Shown here: positions 8,898-16,667 of the stretch, in pieces
Layout: each line of letters opens with the position of its first letter
How positions within the stretch are numbered: the first letter of the stretch is position 1
Origin: Desulfovibrio inopinatus DSM 10711
Lineage (GTDB): Bacteria; Desulfobacterota; Desulfovibrionia; Desulfovibrionales; Desulfovibrionaceae
Assembly: GCF_000429305.1 (NCBI RefSeq)
Contig: NZ_AUBP01000026.1
Coordinates: forward strand, 1-64,000
Direction: 5' to 3'
DNA: 64,000 bases
Position numbers and translations under genes: made by a program
The notes under the pieces: model-generated
What the model saw: the letters and a program-made list of their open reading frames with translations, nothing else
What the model was told of the DNA's origin: nothing
Databases searched by the model: none

Positions 8898-10273
8898 ACA
8901 CCTTCGTTTTTCTCGGGCCAAGTCTGCCGCGTCAAGAGGCTCAGGCCTTGCTTGCTGCTCATTACCAGCCTCCTGCTGGGCAAGGCGATGTCTTGAGTTT
9001 ATTGCAAACCCGCAGTCCTGACGCCATCGTGATAATTGATCTCGACCCCAATCGATTTACTCTTTGGGCTGTGGAACTTATCCACGCTCTTGAAATTGGC
9101 GTCAGGGTCTACGGTGCCGGTGCCGGCGCGCTCTTGGCTGCCGAACTCCAGCAGTTCGGGGCTAGTGGCGTTGGACAAACTTTCTCAAGCGTCATGGCGG
9201 GCCAACTTTTAGACGACGACTTTGTCTACTGCGCTCATCACCCGGAACAAGATGGCTTCGCTCGTCTCTCCGAGCCCATGGTCAACCTGCAGGAGACGCT
9301 TAAACAGACAGAGACTCTTTCTCCCGACGAACGAACGCTTATTCTGGCTGCCGCTCAAAAGCTACCGTTCCGAAATCGAACCCTGGAGCGCGTGGTCGTC
9401 GCTTCCAAGGAAGCCGGACTTGCTCGCCAGACGGCCAAAGGACTCGCCCTTCAGCTTCGACAGGGCTATGTTGACGTGATGGCGAATGACGCCAGAGCGC
9501 TTCTCGTCAGAGTCGCTCAAGAACAACCTGTCAAAGGCGAGGCCAAGAGTCATCTCGAAAGGCAAACTTTACATTTTTGTCCCGATATGTACGCCCGCGT
9601 TCAGCGTCGAGGTGCTGAGGTTTCCTTCACTGAAATAGCCGCTCATGCAGTGCTAAACGACGAACGGTTCTGGTGGTTGTCCCTCAGTGCTTTTAACCAA
9701 GCAGCCGTTGCCGCCATGGCCGAGCATTTCAAAATGTCCGTCACCGAAGCTGAGCAGTCTGTAGAGCGTACACGCTTTTTGTCTGAGCGCGGGCTTTCCG
9801 AAGCGAAGCTCTCGGACTGGCTCCGCGACAATGACATGCGCCAAGACGAATTCGACGCTTTGATGCAGCAGATGACCCTGTGTCGCAAAATGCAGGCGTG
9901 GTTTCTGAGTGCTAAGCCCGAGACACGCGGTGTGCGGGAGCTTATGAACCAGTTTCGAATTACGGGTCTCTACGCGGAGCTAGCGGATGCCACGGCTCGG
10001 GAGAAGCGTTTGACCCAGGAAGCCGAGGCTCAAGCGTCTGCCCAGCATAAAATCAGTTTTACCGATGTCGGCAAAGCACTTCTGTCGCATTTTCAGAAGT
10101 TGGGGCGACCGTTGACAGTAAACCCCAAACAATGGCTGGAGAGCTGCGGTATGCCGGGGGCGTCTCTCGCTGTGGCGCTGTATCGAGCTGGGGTGCGTCA
10201 GGCAGCGGAGTTGGGTCGCAGATCAAAAGACGAAGGAAACGTCGAAAACAAACCCAAAAAGAAAGGAGGATGA
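8894..10273 (+). CDS. TfuA-like protein with long C-terminal extension
   Basis: 459 aa. The first ~110 residues are a TfuA-like domain: FVFLGPSLPRQEAQALL, then PPAGQGDVLSLL, then GAGAGALLAAEL, matching the family pattern of GPSL, PPA..GD and GA.S.GALRAAEL. TfuA proteins partner YcaO enzymes and are thought to deliver sulfur for thioamide formation. Here the domain is followed by ~300 further residues, mostly charged and helical, with no motif I recognise. This is much longer than a minimal TfuA. The tail ends in a basic run (ENKPKKKGG). The gene overlaps ycaO by 4 nt and ends 1 nt before the next gene, so the three are expressed as one unit. Confidence 0.75.
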   Translation: MNTFVFLGPSLPRQEAQALLAAHYQPPAGQGDVLSLLQTRSPDAIVIIDLDPNRFTLWAVELIHALEIGVRVYGAGAGALLAAELQQFGASGVGQTFSSVMAGQLLDDDFVYCAHHPEQDGFARLSEPMVNLQETLKQTETLSPDERTLILAAAQKLPFRNRTLERVVVASKEAGLARQTAKGLALQLRQGYVDVMANDARALLVRVAQEQPVKGEAKSHLERQTLHFCPDMYARVQRRGAEVSFTEIAAHAVLNDERFWWLSLSAFNQAAVAAMAEHFKMSVTEAEQSVERTRFLSERGLSEAKLSDWLRDNDMRQDEFDALMQQMTLCRKMQAWFLSAKPETRGVRELMNQFRITGLYAELADATAREKRLTQEAEAQASAQHKISFTDVGKALLSHFQKLGRPLTVNPKQWLESCGMPGASLAVALYRAGVRQAAELGRRSKDEGNVENKPKKKGG

Positions 10274-10274
10274 C

Positions 10275-12287
10275 GTGGGAATAGATAACGTAGGCAATGC
10301 AGGCAATTTCCCTCCCTCCATGGGGGCTATTGACCTTGAACAATCACAACAAGCGAATGATGCACAGCAAACTGAAGCGAGTTCGCCGCCTCCTCCCTCG
10401 TCGAACCGGGGGGATATTCGCTATAAGCTCCAAGACTCTCCATCGGAACAGTTTACCGTGGAATTTCATAAGCTTTCATCCGATGAACAGGTTGAGGTTG
10501 TGGAAAACATGGACCAAGCCACCAATCTGGCCGAAGCGTCCGGCTTATCCAAAGGAGCTGCCGAGCAGCACGTTAGACACGAAATAGCCCAATATGTACA
10601 GGAGGGCTATACCCCTCAACAAGCATCGGAAATGGTCAAGATGAAGGAGCGGGCGATCTTGAACACCATGTCTCTTCATGCAGGCTACGGATCCTATACT
10701 CCTCACCAAATCGTTGAACTGCGAAAACAAGCAACATCCTCTGTAAAAACAGCGTTCGATGTAGCCGCATTCGCAGCGAGCGGTTGTGGCCTAAAGCAGG
10801 TTCCGACACAAGCTCTCCACGCCGACTTGGTCCAGGCGATGAAGAACATTGCTCAAAACACTGGTGAGCAGGCCATAGGCTTTCGTAAATTCATGTTGGC
10901 GCTCACTCAGAATGGGAAATGGGCGGATGAGTCTCAAGTAGATGCAATAAACACTGGTGTTATGATTCTTTCTCCGTTGCAGAAAACGGGCATGCCGGAC
11001 AAAGAAATTTACGCTATGCTTGGTGCGATGGGCGAAGCCATGCTCAAAGGTAAGCTGAGTTGGAATGGCACTTTGCATATGACGAAGGCAGTCATTCACG
11101 AGTATGAAAAACTCAAGAAAAATCCAAATATCAAAGATCCAGCGCAGGCTGCTGAAGATTTAGTCAAGATTGCCTGCAAACACCTGGACGGTAAAGACCC
11201 GAGTGAATCCGAGTGTAGCAAACTACTGGATGACTCCTTTAGCCAAATCAAAGAACATGCTCAAAAACAAGGGATAACGTTCGATCAAGCCGCGCACAGC
11301 ATCATTTATAAAAGCGAATGCCTTCAACTGCTGGACGGAGCCAAGATAAACAAGAGTGAAGCGTTAAATTTGTATTCTCAGTTCACACAGCTGGCTTTTG
11401 AACTGGGCTTGCCCCCAGATCAAATAGACCAATGCGCCCAATATGGTTCGGAATATGTCGCCGTCATGGTCAAAATGGGCTACACTCCGCAAGAAGCAAT
11501 GAAGATGTTTGAAGCTTCCCCCCTGCGGGAAAAATACAGTACGCTCGATAGGTTCAAGCTTCTTGCCATGCAGGCCAACTTTGTTGATATGGAAAAATCA
11601 ATGGGGGGCAGCCCTCAAGAGGCAAGATCGTACTTTAACAAGGCCATCGCGCAAGGGAAAAACCCTCTCCAAGCCGCGCAAACAGTAATACAGCAGACCA
11701 AGGCCAAGTACACATATCTGCATAGCTTCACTTCTCAGATCAAAACAATTGCCGGTAAAGCGGGCGAAGAGTACTTCGTGAAAGAGTACGATACATTCGT
11801 CAATGAAGGTGTGTCGCCCAATAAGGCTGCTGGAGAGGCCTTACAGACTACACTGAACAAATTCCACGATGCCATCGAGGAGGACTTGAAAAAAGATATC
11901 CACGATGGTGCTGATAAAATTAAAAAAGCCTTTGACTGGTGTAAAAAGGCAATAAAAATCTCTAAAAAAGTGGATCAATTCTTGGATGACGTCGGAAAGC
12001 CTAAAGGCATGAGAAGCACTGACGTCAACAGCAACGCCGAAGACAGCGACGCCGATGACGATAACATTGGCGAAGGCGTTCTTGAGCATGGAGAAGATCT
12101 TGCCGATGTAGATTTTTCAGCTGCGGCGGATGGGCTACCCGTCGATGTTGCCAGTGAAGTTGGCATCGATATAGGCGAAACCAGCGTCGAGGCCGTTGCG
12201 GCTGCAGGCGCAGGCGAGGCCGCAGCAGAGATTGGTGTCGGATCTTTTGTCGATCTCCTTATTGACGCATTTGCGCTGGCTGCGTAG
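10275..12287 (+). CDS. Large helical repeat protein of unknown function in the YcaO-TfuA operon
   Basis: 670 aa, GTG start at 10275 behind AAAGGAGGATGAC, immediately after tfuA. No known family recognised. Residues 1-46 are low-complexity (Gln, Ser, Pro). The central ~500 residues are predicted helical by eye and carry a recurring G-x-(S/T/N)-P-x-x-A element: EGYTPQQA 110-117, GSYTPHQI 139-146, MGYTPQEA 401-408, GGSPQEA 444-450, GKNPLQA 461-467, EGVSPNKAA 511-519. Residues 583-612 are acidic; 615-670 are Gly/Ala-rich and end in a hydrophobic FVDLLIDAFALAA. No signal peptide. Tight spacing suggests it works with YcaO-TfuA, as substrate, scaffold or target. A secreted effector-like protein is another possibility. 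Cysteines are few and scattered. Confidence 0.6.
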   Translation: MGIDNVGNAGNFPPSMGAIDLEQSQQANDAQQTEASSPPPPSSNRGDIRYKLQDSPSEQFTVEFHKLSSDEQVEVVENMDQATNLAEASGLSKGAAEQHVRHEIAQYVQEGYTPQQASEMVKMKERAILNTMSLHAGYGSYTPHQIVELRKQATSSVKTAFDVAAFAASGCGLKQVPTQALHADLVQAMKNIAQNTGEQAIGFRKFMLALTQNGKWADESQVDAINTGVMILSPLQKTGMPDKEIYAMLGAMGEAMLKGKLSWNGTLHMTKAVIHEYEKLKKNPNIKDPAQAAEDLVKIACKHLDGKDPSESECSKLLDDSFSQIKEHAQKQGITFDQAAHSIIYKSECLQLLDGAKINKSEALNLYSQFTQLAFELGLPPDQIDQCAQYGSEYVAVMVKMGYTPQEAMKMFEASPLREKYSTLDRFKLLAMQANFVDMEKSMGGSPQEARSYFNKAIAQGKNPLQAAQTVIQQTKAKYTYLHSFTSQIKTIAGKAGEEYFVKEYDTFVNEGVSPNKAAGEALQTTLNKFHDAIEEDLKKDIHDGADKIKKAFDWCKKAIKISKKVDQFLDDVGKPKGMRSTDVNSNAEDSDADDDNIGEGVLEHGEDLADVDFSAAADGLPVDVASEVGIDIGETSVEAVAAAGAGEAAAEIGVGSFVDLLIDAFALAA

Positions 12288-12328
12288 CGGCAAAAGAAAG
12301 ACGCTTCCCTCAATGAAGAACAAAAGAG

Positions 12329-12367
12329 TTTTGGTCAGGCCGACTATTCAATAGCGCCTGGCCAAAA
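12329..12367 (+). terminator. Terminator hairpin after the YcaO-TfuA operon
   Basis: Arms TTTTGGTCAGGC (12329-12340) and GCCTGGCCAAAA (12356-12367) pair over 12 bp with one G-U pair, followed by TTTTC. It sits 40 bp after the stop of the 670-aa gene. Confidence 0.7.
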
Positions 12368-12466
12368 TTTTCATACTTTGACTGGGCTCCTCGGTTCTAT
12401 ATCAAAAACAAGGGCAGGCCTGGAAATAACAAAAAAGGATCAACCTTTCGGACCATAAATGAAATG

Positions 12467-12542
12467 TGGCGTCCCCAAGGGGGTTTGAACCCCTGTTACC
12501 GGCGTGAAAGGCCAGTGTCCTAGGCCACTAGACGATGGGGAC
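12467..12542 (-). tRNA. tRNA-Glu (TTC), copy 1
   Basis: On the minus strand a 76-nt cloverleaf starts GTCCCCATCGTCTAGTGG, has the anticodon loop CTTTCAC (anticodon TTC), a T-arm GGGGTTCAAACCCC and an encoded CCA end. It is the downstream member of a Lys-Glu-Lys-Glu run (minus-strand order) that arose by tandem duplication. Confidence 0.95.
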
Positions 12543-12551
12543 ACATATATA

Positions 12552-12627
12552 TGGTGGGCCGTGTTGGGCTCGAACCAACGACTCTCTGCTTAAAAGGCAG
12601 ATACTCTACCGACTGAGTTAACGGCCC
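12552..12627 (-). tRNA. tRNA-Lys (TTT), copy 1
   Basis: The 76-nt minus-strand cloverleaf begins GGGCCGTTAACTCAGTCGGT. The anticodon loop is CTTTTAA (anticodon TTT), the T-arm is GTTGGTTCGAGCCCAAC, and CCA is encoded. It is 9 nt upstream of the first tRNA-Glu. Confidence 0.95.
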
Positions 12628-12671
12628 TCCGGAAAAAAAGGGACATCCTAAGATAACCCTTAAATTGGCTG

Positions 12672-12747
12672 TGGCGTCCCCAAGGGGGTTTGAACCCCTG
12701 TTACCGGCGTGAAAGGCCAGTGTCCTAGGCCACTAGACGATGGGGAC
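12672..12747 (-). tRNA. tRNA-Glu (TTC), copy 2
   Basis: The mature tRNA sequence is identical to that at 12467-12542, exactly 205 bp away. Anticodon TTC, encoded CCA. Confidence 0.95.
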
Positions 12748-12756
12748 GCATATATA

Positions 12757-12832
12757 TGGTGGGCCGTGTTGGGCTCGAACCAACGACTCTCTGCTTAAAA
12801 GGCAGATACTCTACCGACTGAGTTAACGGCCC
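12757..12832 (-). tRNA. tRNA-Lys (TTT), copy 2
   Basis: The mature tRNA sequence is identical to that at 12552-12627, again 205 bp away. It is the first tRNA of the run, just downstream of the promoter at 12848-12876. Confidence 0.95.
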
Positions 12833-12847
12833 GTCCGAAGAAGAATG

Positions 12848-12876
12848 TGTTTATAGTCTGAGCTTTTGATTGTCAA
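12848..12876 (-). promoter_or_regulatory. Sigma-70 promoter of the tRNA Lys-Glu run
   Basis: On the minus strand TTGACA (12876-12871) is followed by TATAAA (12855-12850, spacing 15) or TAAACA (12853-12848, spacing 17), within an AT-rich upstream tract. It lies 16-18 bp before the first tRNA-Lys. The perfect -35 box suits a strong stable-RNA promoter. Confidence 0.6.
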
Positions 12877-12982
12877 CATTTTTTTTGATTTTTTTCATTT
12901 TCCTCTATCACTTCACACTGGAAGTACGAGGCTAACCTAAAGTATCACATTGATTTTTACTGGTTTTCTCCATAAGCACCAT

Positions 12983-13750
12983 TTATTGCCCGGGATGGGC
13001 AACTCCATTTTGTCGATCCACAACAACTCGATCACGTCCGCTTTGCTTCGCTTGGTACAAGGCGGCATCAGCTCTCGCATAGAGGACATCTCCATCAAGC
13101 AACGCCAGATGGGGTGTTCCAGCAACACCTATCGAGACGTTGACCCCAATTGCGCCTCCTGTCTTGATACGGACCTGAGACGTTTTCACCGCCATACGAA
13201 TCCGCTCGGCAACGACAGCGGCATCATCGGCATTGGTCCCTGAAAAGAGCACAACAAATTCTTCTCCCCCTGCCCGAGCGACAAAATCTGTTTGCCGGAC
13301 AGATCGCATTAATACAGACGCAACATTCTTTAAAACAATATCGCCAACTTGATGCCCATAAGTGTCATTGATCAATTTAAAATGATCAAGGTCGAGTACC
13401 GCTAACGAAAGTGGTAAATTGTAGCGCTTGGCAGTTTCTATCTCATCATGCAATCGCTCGTGAAAGTAGCGCGCGTTGAATAGGCCAGTTAACCCGTCAA
13501 TAAGCGCCAACTGACGCAATCGCTCTTCTTCAATACCAAGACGAAATGCAAAAGCCACAAAAGAGACTGTTGTCCCAAACAACATGTAGTAATAGAGATA
13601 CGGATCTGCTTTAAATGCGTCCAGAGGAGAGACCCCGGAGAGGAATTGAATCAACAACCATCCCAAAGGAGCAAAAAAAGCCAGCAATGCACCCTGCAGT
13701 GCCCTAACAAATCGTCTTCCGAAAAAATCACTAAAATATTTGACTTCCAT
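12983..13750 (-). CDS. Membrane-anchored GGDEF diguanylate cyclase
   Basis: 255 aa. Two hydrophobic helices (about 17-40 and 52-70) anchor it in the inner membrane with no room for a periplasmic sensor domain. The cytoplasmic GGDEF domain starts near LIDGLTGLFNARYFHERL. It has the active-site GGEEF at 161-165 and an inhibitory-site RQTD at 152-155, five residues upstream as required. It should therefore make c-di-GMP from two GTP and be feedback-inhibited by product. The gene is monocistronic on the minus strand, between the tRNA run and ppaC. How it senses a signal is not visible. Confidence 0.88.
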   Translation of the reverse strand: MEVKYFSDFFGRRFVRALQGALLAFFAPLGWLLIQFLSGVSPLDAFKADPYLYYYMLFGTTVSFVAFAFRLGIEEERLRQLALIDGLTGLFNARYFHERLHDEIETAKRYNLPLSLAVLDLDHFKLINDTYGHQVGDIVLKNVASVLMRSVRQTDFVARAGGEEFVVLFSGTNADDAAVVAERIRMAVKTSQVRIKTGGAIGVNVSIGVAGTPHLALLDGDVLYARADAALYQAKQSGRDRVVVDRQNGVAHPGQ

Positions 13751-13906
13751 GGGGTTTTCACGACGTTATGAATTAATTTTTCTTGTTATTACCTTTTCCC
13801 TCCCTCCTGGCAAGCACACCTGTCTTCTTAGGACTTTACACTATGATCTCTTCAATTCTTTCATAATACATCCCCCTCCCCCATCTACTCTTCCCCATCC
13901 CACCCC

Positions 13907-13936
13907 AAAAAAAAAGCCCCCCGCGAGCGGAGGGCT
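13907..13936 (-). terminator. Intrinsic terminator of ppaC
   Basis: On the minus strand the helix GCCCTCCGC / GCGGGGGGC with a short TC loop is followed by nine T residues (13915-13907), 31 bp after the ppaC stop. Confidence 0.85.
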
Positions 13937-13966
13937 GTATAACACGAACATGTCGTCGATTTCGGT

Positions 13967-14887
13967 TTAAGCAAAAGCCTTTTCGAAATTGGGGACGACC
14001 TGTTTTTTGCGGCTCATAACACCGTCGAGCCAGACGGAATCGCCACCGGCGGCAACACCGAAGGCTTTTTCAACAACAGCAGGATCATCGGAAACGATCA
14101 GCATTTCCGAACCTTCTTTCATGATGTCGGTCAACAGCAGGAAGACGCTGTGGCGGCCATCGGCTTTGACTTTCTTGATTTCGTCCAAGAGGCCGGCTTT
14201 AACCGGTTCCAGGATGGACAGATCCACGACTTCCAGCTGGCCGATACCGACTTTGTTGCCGGACATATCGAAATCTTTGTAATCGCGGAAAACGAGGTCG
14301 CTCATGCTGGCGCCTTCAACGGCCGATTTCACCTTGAACATTTCCATGCCAAGAGCCATCATGTCGTCGACACCGGCAATTTTGGCCAGGGCGTCGCAAG
14401 CAGCTTTATCCTGATCGGTGCAGGTGACGGACTTGAACATAACGGTGTCGGACAGGATCGCACACAGCATGATGCCAGCGATGCCTTTCGGAATTTCAAT
14501 GCCGGCATAGTCGTACATCGACTTGACAACGGTGCAGGTGCAGCCAACAGGCCAAACCCACATTTCCAGCGGATTGGGGGTGGTGACATCGCCCAACTTG
14601 TGGTGGTCAACAGCTCCCAGGATTTCACCATCGGAAAGATTTTCAAGGCTCTGAGCCAAGTCGGTGTGGTCAACCAGGATGATCTGCTTGCCGGCGGCGT
14701 CAGTGACGATTTCAGGAGCAGCAACGCCGAACTTGTTCAGCACGAATTCCGATTCGGGATTCAATCCACCCTGCGCAGCGGCAACGGTGTCCAGGCCTTT
14801 GGCTTTCTTGAAGTAGTCAGCCACGGCAACAGCGGCGGCAACGGAATCGGTATCAGGATTTTTGTGTCCAACAACGTAAACTGCCAT
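13967..14887 (-). CDS. ppaC: Manganese-dependent inorganic pyrophosphatase (class II)
   Basis: 306 aa, the usual length for the DHH-family class II enzyme without CBS domains. It hydrolyses pyrophosphate to phosphate in the cytoplasm, driving biosynthesis and sulfate activation by ATP sulfurylase. Metal-binding motifs: GHKNPDTDS at 7-15, a DHTD near 73-76, DHH around 93-95, and the C-terminal SRKKQ substrate-binding motif. A pyrophosphatase is particularly needed in sulfate reducers because APS formation releases PPi. It lies downstream of the PTS genes on the same strand, with a ~140-bp gap and its own terminator. Confidence 0.95.
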   Translation of the reverse strand: MAVYVVGHKNPDTDSVAAAVAVADYFKKAKGLDTVAAAQGGLNPESEFVLNKFGVAAPEIVTDAAGKQIILVDHTDLAQSLENLSDGEILGAVDHHKLGDVTTPNPLEMWVWPVGCTCTVVKSMYDYAGIEIPKGIAGIMLCAILSDTVMFKSVTCTDQDKAACDALAKIAGVDDMMALGMEMFKVKSAVEGASMSDLVFRDYKDFDMSGNKVGIGQLEVVDLSILEPVKAGLLDEIKKVKADGRHSVFLLLTDIMKEGSEMLIVSDDPAVVEKAFGVAAGGDSVWLDGVMSRKKQVVPNFEKAFA

Positions 14888-15026
14888 GAAGAGATCCTCC
14901 TCGCATTGTTATACTTACATTTAGGGTATGCCTAGAAAAAGTTTGTGCAATTTATCCCAATCTCGATGCTTTGCCAAGCAAATTTCACAGGCTCTTTCGA
15001 ATGAAAAGCATCTTCCTCTATAAAGG

Positions 15027-15713
15027 CTAAGCCCAGGCCAGCGCGCCCCAGACAAAGAAAAAGCACACACAGAGGACAACGTATGCCGGTTTGTATCGAA
15101 GCCCAAGCATTGCTCCGCATGTGGAGATAAGCACAAGCGTCTCCGCAGTCATCGAGTTCCCTTTTAACGCTGCCGATGCTTCATCGAGAACAAAAAACAG
15201 AGCGATACTCAACACCGCCAACGCAACGATAAAAAAGAGGCCGTTGATGAACGCCACCCGCGCCATGGAAAACATAATAAGCCGCGCCGGGGTCAATGCT
15301 CCAGGAAGATTCTCAACCCAGGCTTGAAGCTGGTCGAAGTCTTTGTTGCTTGCATCGCGGTGAGCGGATTCGACACGCGAAAAAAGATAGGCCAGTGGCA
15401 TGGCCAAGAGCATGGCTACACTTATCATTGCAGGCTGTTGCAAAGAAAACATGTCGATGAGTGCAAGAGCAGCTACCGTTGAGGCAATCGCATTAGGAGG
15501 GATAACTGTGCCAGCGGCAAAAACATCAAGCCAAAGCAACTCAAAAACACATGCGACGATGAGACTTTGCTCCAAATGCCCAAAGATGGCTCCAAAGATG
15601 TAGCCAACAAGAATTGGTCGTTCAACGATTGCTATATTAATGAGAAAACGGAATGCCGAAAAAACGGTAAAAAAAAACCAACTGTCAAAAATTGGCTGAC
15701 GAGAGTCCACCAC
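15027..15713 (-). CDS. PTS mannose/sorbose-type IIC membrane component
   Basis: 228 aa and strongly hydrophobic, with about 6-7 membrane helices. It carries the EII-Sor type pattern (FRFLINIAIVERPILVGYIFG, then ACVFELLWLDVFAAGTVIPPNA). It follows IIB by 13 nt and IIA by a few more in one operon. IIC forms the sugar channel in mannose-type PTS and normally works with a IID protein. No IID is encoded here: the next gene is ppaC. The protein may therefore work with a distant IID or have a regulatory rather than transport role, as proposed for incomplete PTS sets in this group of bacteria. Confidence 0.8.
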   Translation of the reverse strand: MVDSRQPIFDSWFFFTVFSAFRFLINIAIVERPILVGYIFGAIFGHLEQSLIVACVFELLWLDVFAAGTVIPPNAIASTVAALALIDMFSLQQPAMISVAMLLAMPLAYLFSRVESAHRDASNKDFDQLQAWVENLPGALTPARLIMFSMARVAFINGLFFIVALAVLSIALFFVLDEASAALKGNSMTAETLVLISTCGAMLGLRYKPAYVVLCVCFFFVWGALAWA

Positions 15714-15726
15714 TGCCAGGAATCAT

Positions 15727-16188
15727 TCATGCTTGACGTACCTGCACAGGATCGGTGGGAACGCACCGGTAATCGATTTTCACACCATGATCGCTAAAAT
15801 ATGCCAACGAGACTTCATCGTCTGGACTCAGCGCCACATGCCGACAGACCTGTCGTTTTCCCGGACCATAATGCAGATTCCCAAGGTTGATAGAACGAAA
15901 ATGAAAGCCGCTTTCGTATGCTGTTTTGGCGTCCGTACAGTTTGAGAACAACACAAGAACTTCCGACGAGGAAAATCGATTCTGATGGAAAAACATCGCG
16001 GCATTGTCAACTGGCAAAAAAGCGATCTCAACACCAGTTGGTATGGCCAACGAGACAATCTCTTGTCGAATGATATCGCTTGCCATGTCGTTATTGACGA
16101 CAGCAATCAACCTGGCGCGTGTAAAAGGAAGCCATGTTTCAATGACTTGGCCATGAACAAGACGATTGTCGACACGCACAAAAAACAT
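15727..16188 (-). CDS. PTS mannose/sorbose-type IIB component
   Basis: 153 aa. The N-terminal RVDNRLVHGQV is diagnostic of the mannose/sorbose IIB family, with the phosphorylated His at residue 12. IIB takes phosphate from IIA and passes it to sugar, or to a regulator if the transporter is incomplete. Length is typical for the family. It lies 2 nt downstream of IIA and 13 nt upstream of IIC. Confidence 0.88.
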   Translation of the reverse strand: MFFVRVDNRLVHGQVIETWLPFTRARLIAVVNNDMASDIIRQEIVSLAIPTGVEIAFLPVDNAAMFFHQNRFSSSEVLVLFSNCTDAKTAYESGFHFRSINLGNLHYGPGKRQVCRHVALSPDDEVSLAYFSDHGVKIDYRCVPTDPVQVRQA

Positions 16189-16190
16189 AC

Positions 16191-16628
16191 CTAGCCCTCA
16201 GCCACTTTTGACCTGAGAACCTCGCCCGCTACGACAATCCCCTGACAACCGGCGATTTTGGCTTCAGAGGCAAGCGTCTGCAAAGGCTTTTGCCGAGAAG
16301 TAAGAATCTTAATCAGCATGGGAAGATTAACCCCGGTCAGCACTTCGAGATTCCCCTCCCCAAGTAAGGAGAGACTTAAATTCGTTGGCGTGCCGCCAAA
16401 CATATCGGTCAAGATGAGAACACCAGCACCGGTATCTGTTTCTTTGATCGCCGTTTTCATCGCCACCAGGATTTTATCGACTTCGTGTGTCATATCCACA
16501 CTCACACTACGACAAGCATCCTGCGCACCGATAATGAACTCGGCAGCTTTGAGGAGTCGCGCTCCATAATCCGTATGCGTAACAATAACTACGCCAACCT
16601 GACCTGTGTCTTTTGCGGCTTCGTCCAT
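16191..16628 (-). CDS. PTS mannose-type IIA component
   Basis: 145 aa. VGVVIVTHTDYGARLLKAAE places the phosphorylatable His at residue 18, followed by the family's LTDMFGGTPTNLSLSLL. It is a cytoplasmic phosphocarrier that accepts phosphate from HPr; no HPr or enzyme I gene is in the window. It lies downstream of rapZ and ptsN on the same strand, a clustering that links PTS, sigma-54 and RapZ regulation. Confidence 0.9.
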   Translation of the reverse strand: MDEAAKDTGQVGVVIVTHTDYGARLLKAAEFIIGAQDACRSVSVDMTHEVDKILVAMKTAIKETDTGAGVLILTDMFGGTPTNLSLSLLGEGNLEVLTGVNLPMLIKILTSRQKPLQTLASEAKIAGCQGIVVAGEVLRSKVAEG

Positions 16629-16667
16629 GGCGAACCGCCTCCCTCGGGCGCCTGCTCGTTTTACCAG

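Noticed and set aside
14150-14935. 261-aa plus-strand frame
   Set aside because: Antisense of ppaC, whose active-site motifs are all present.
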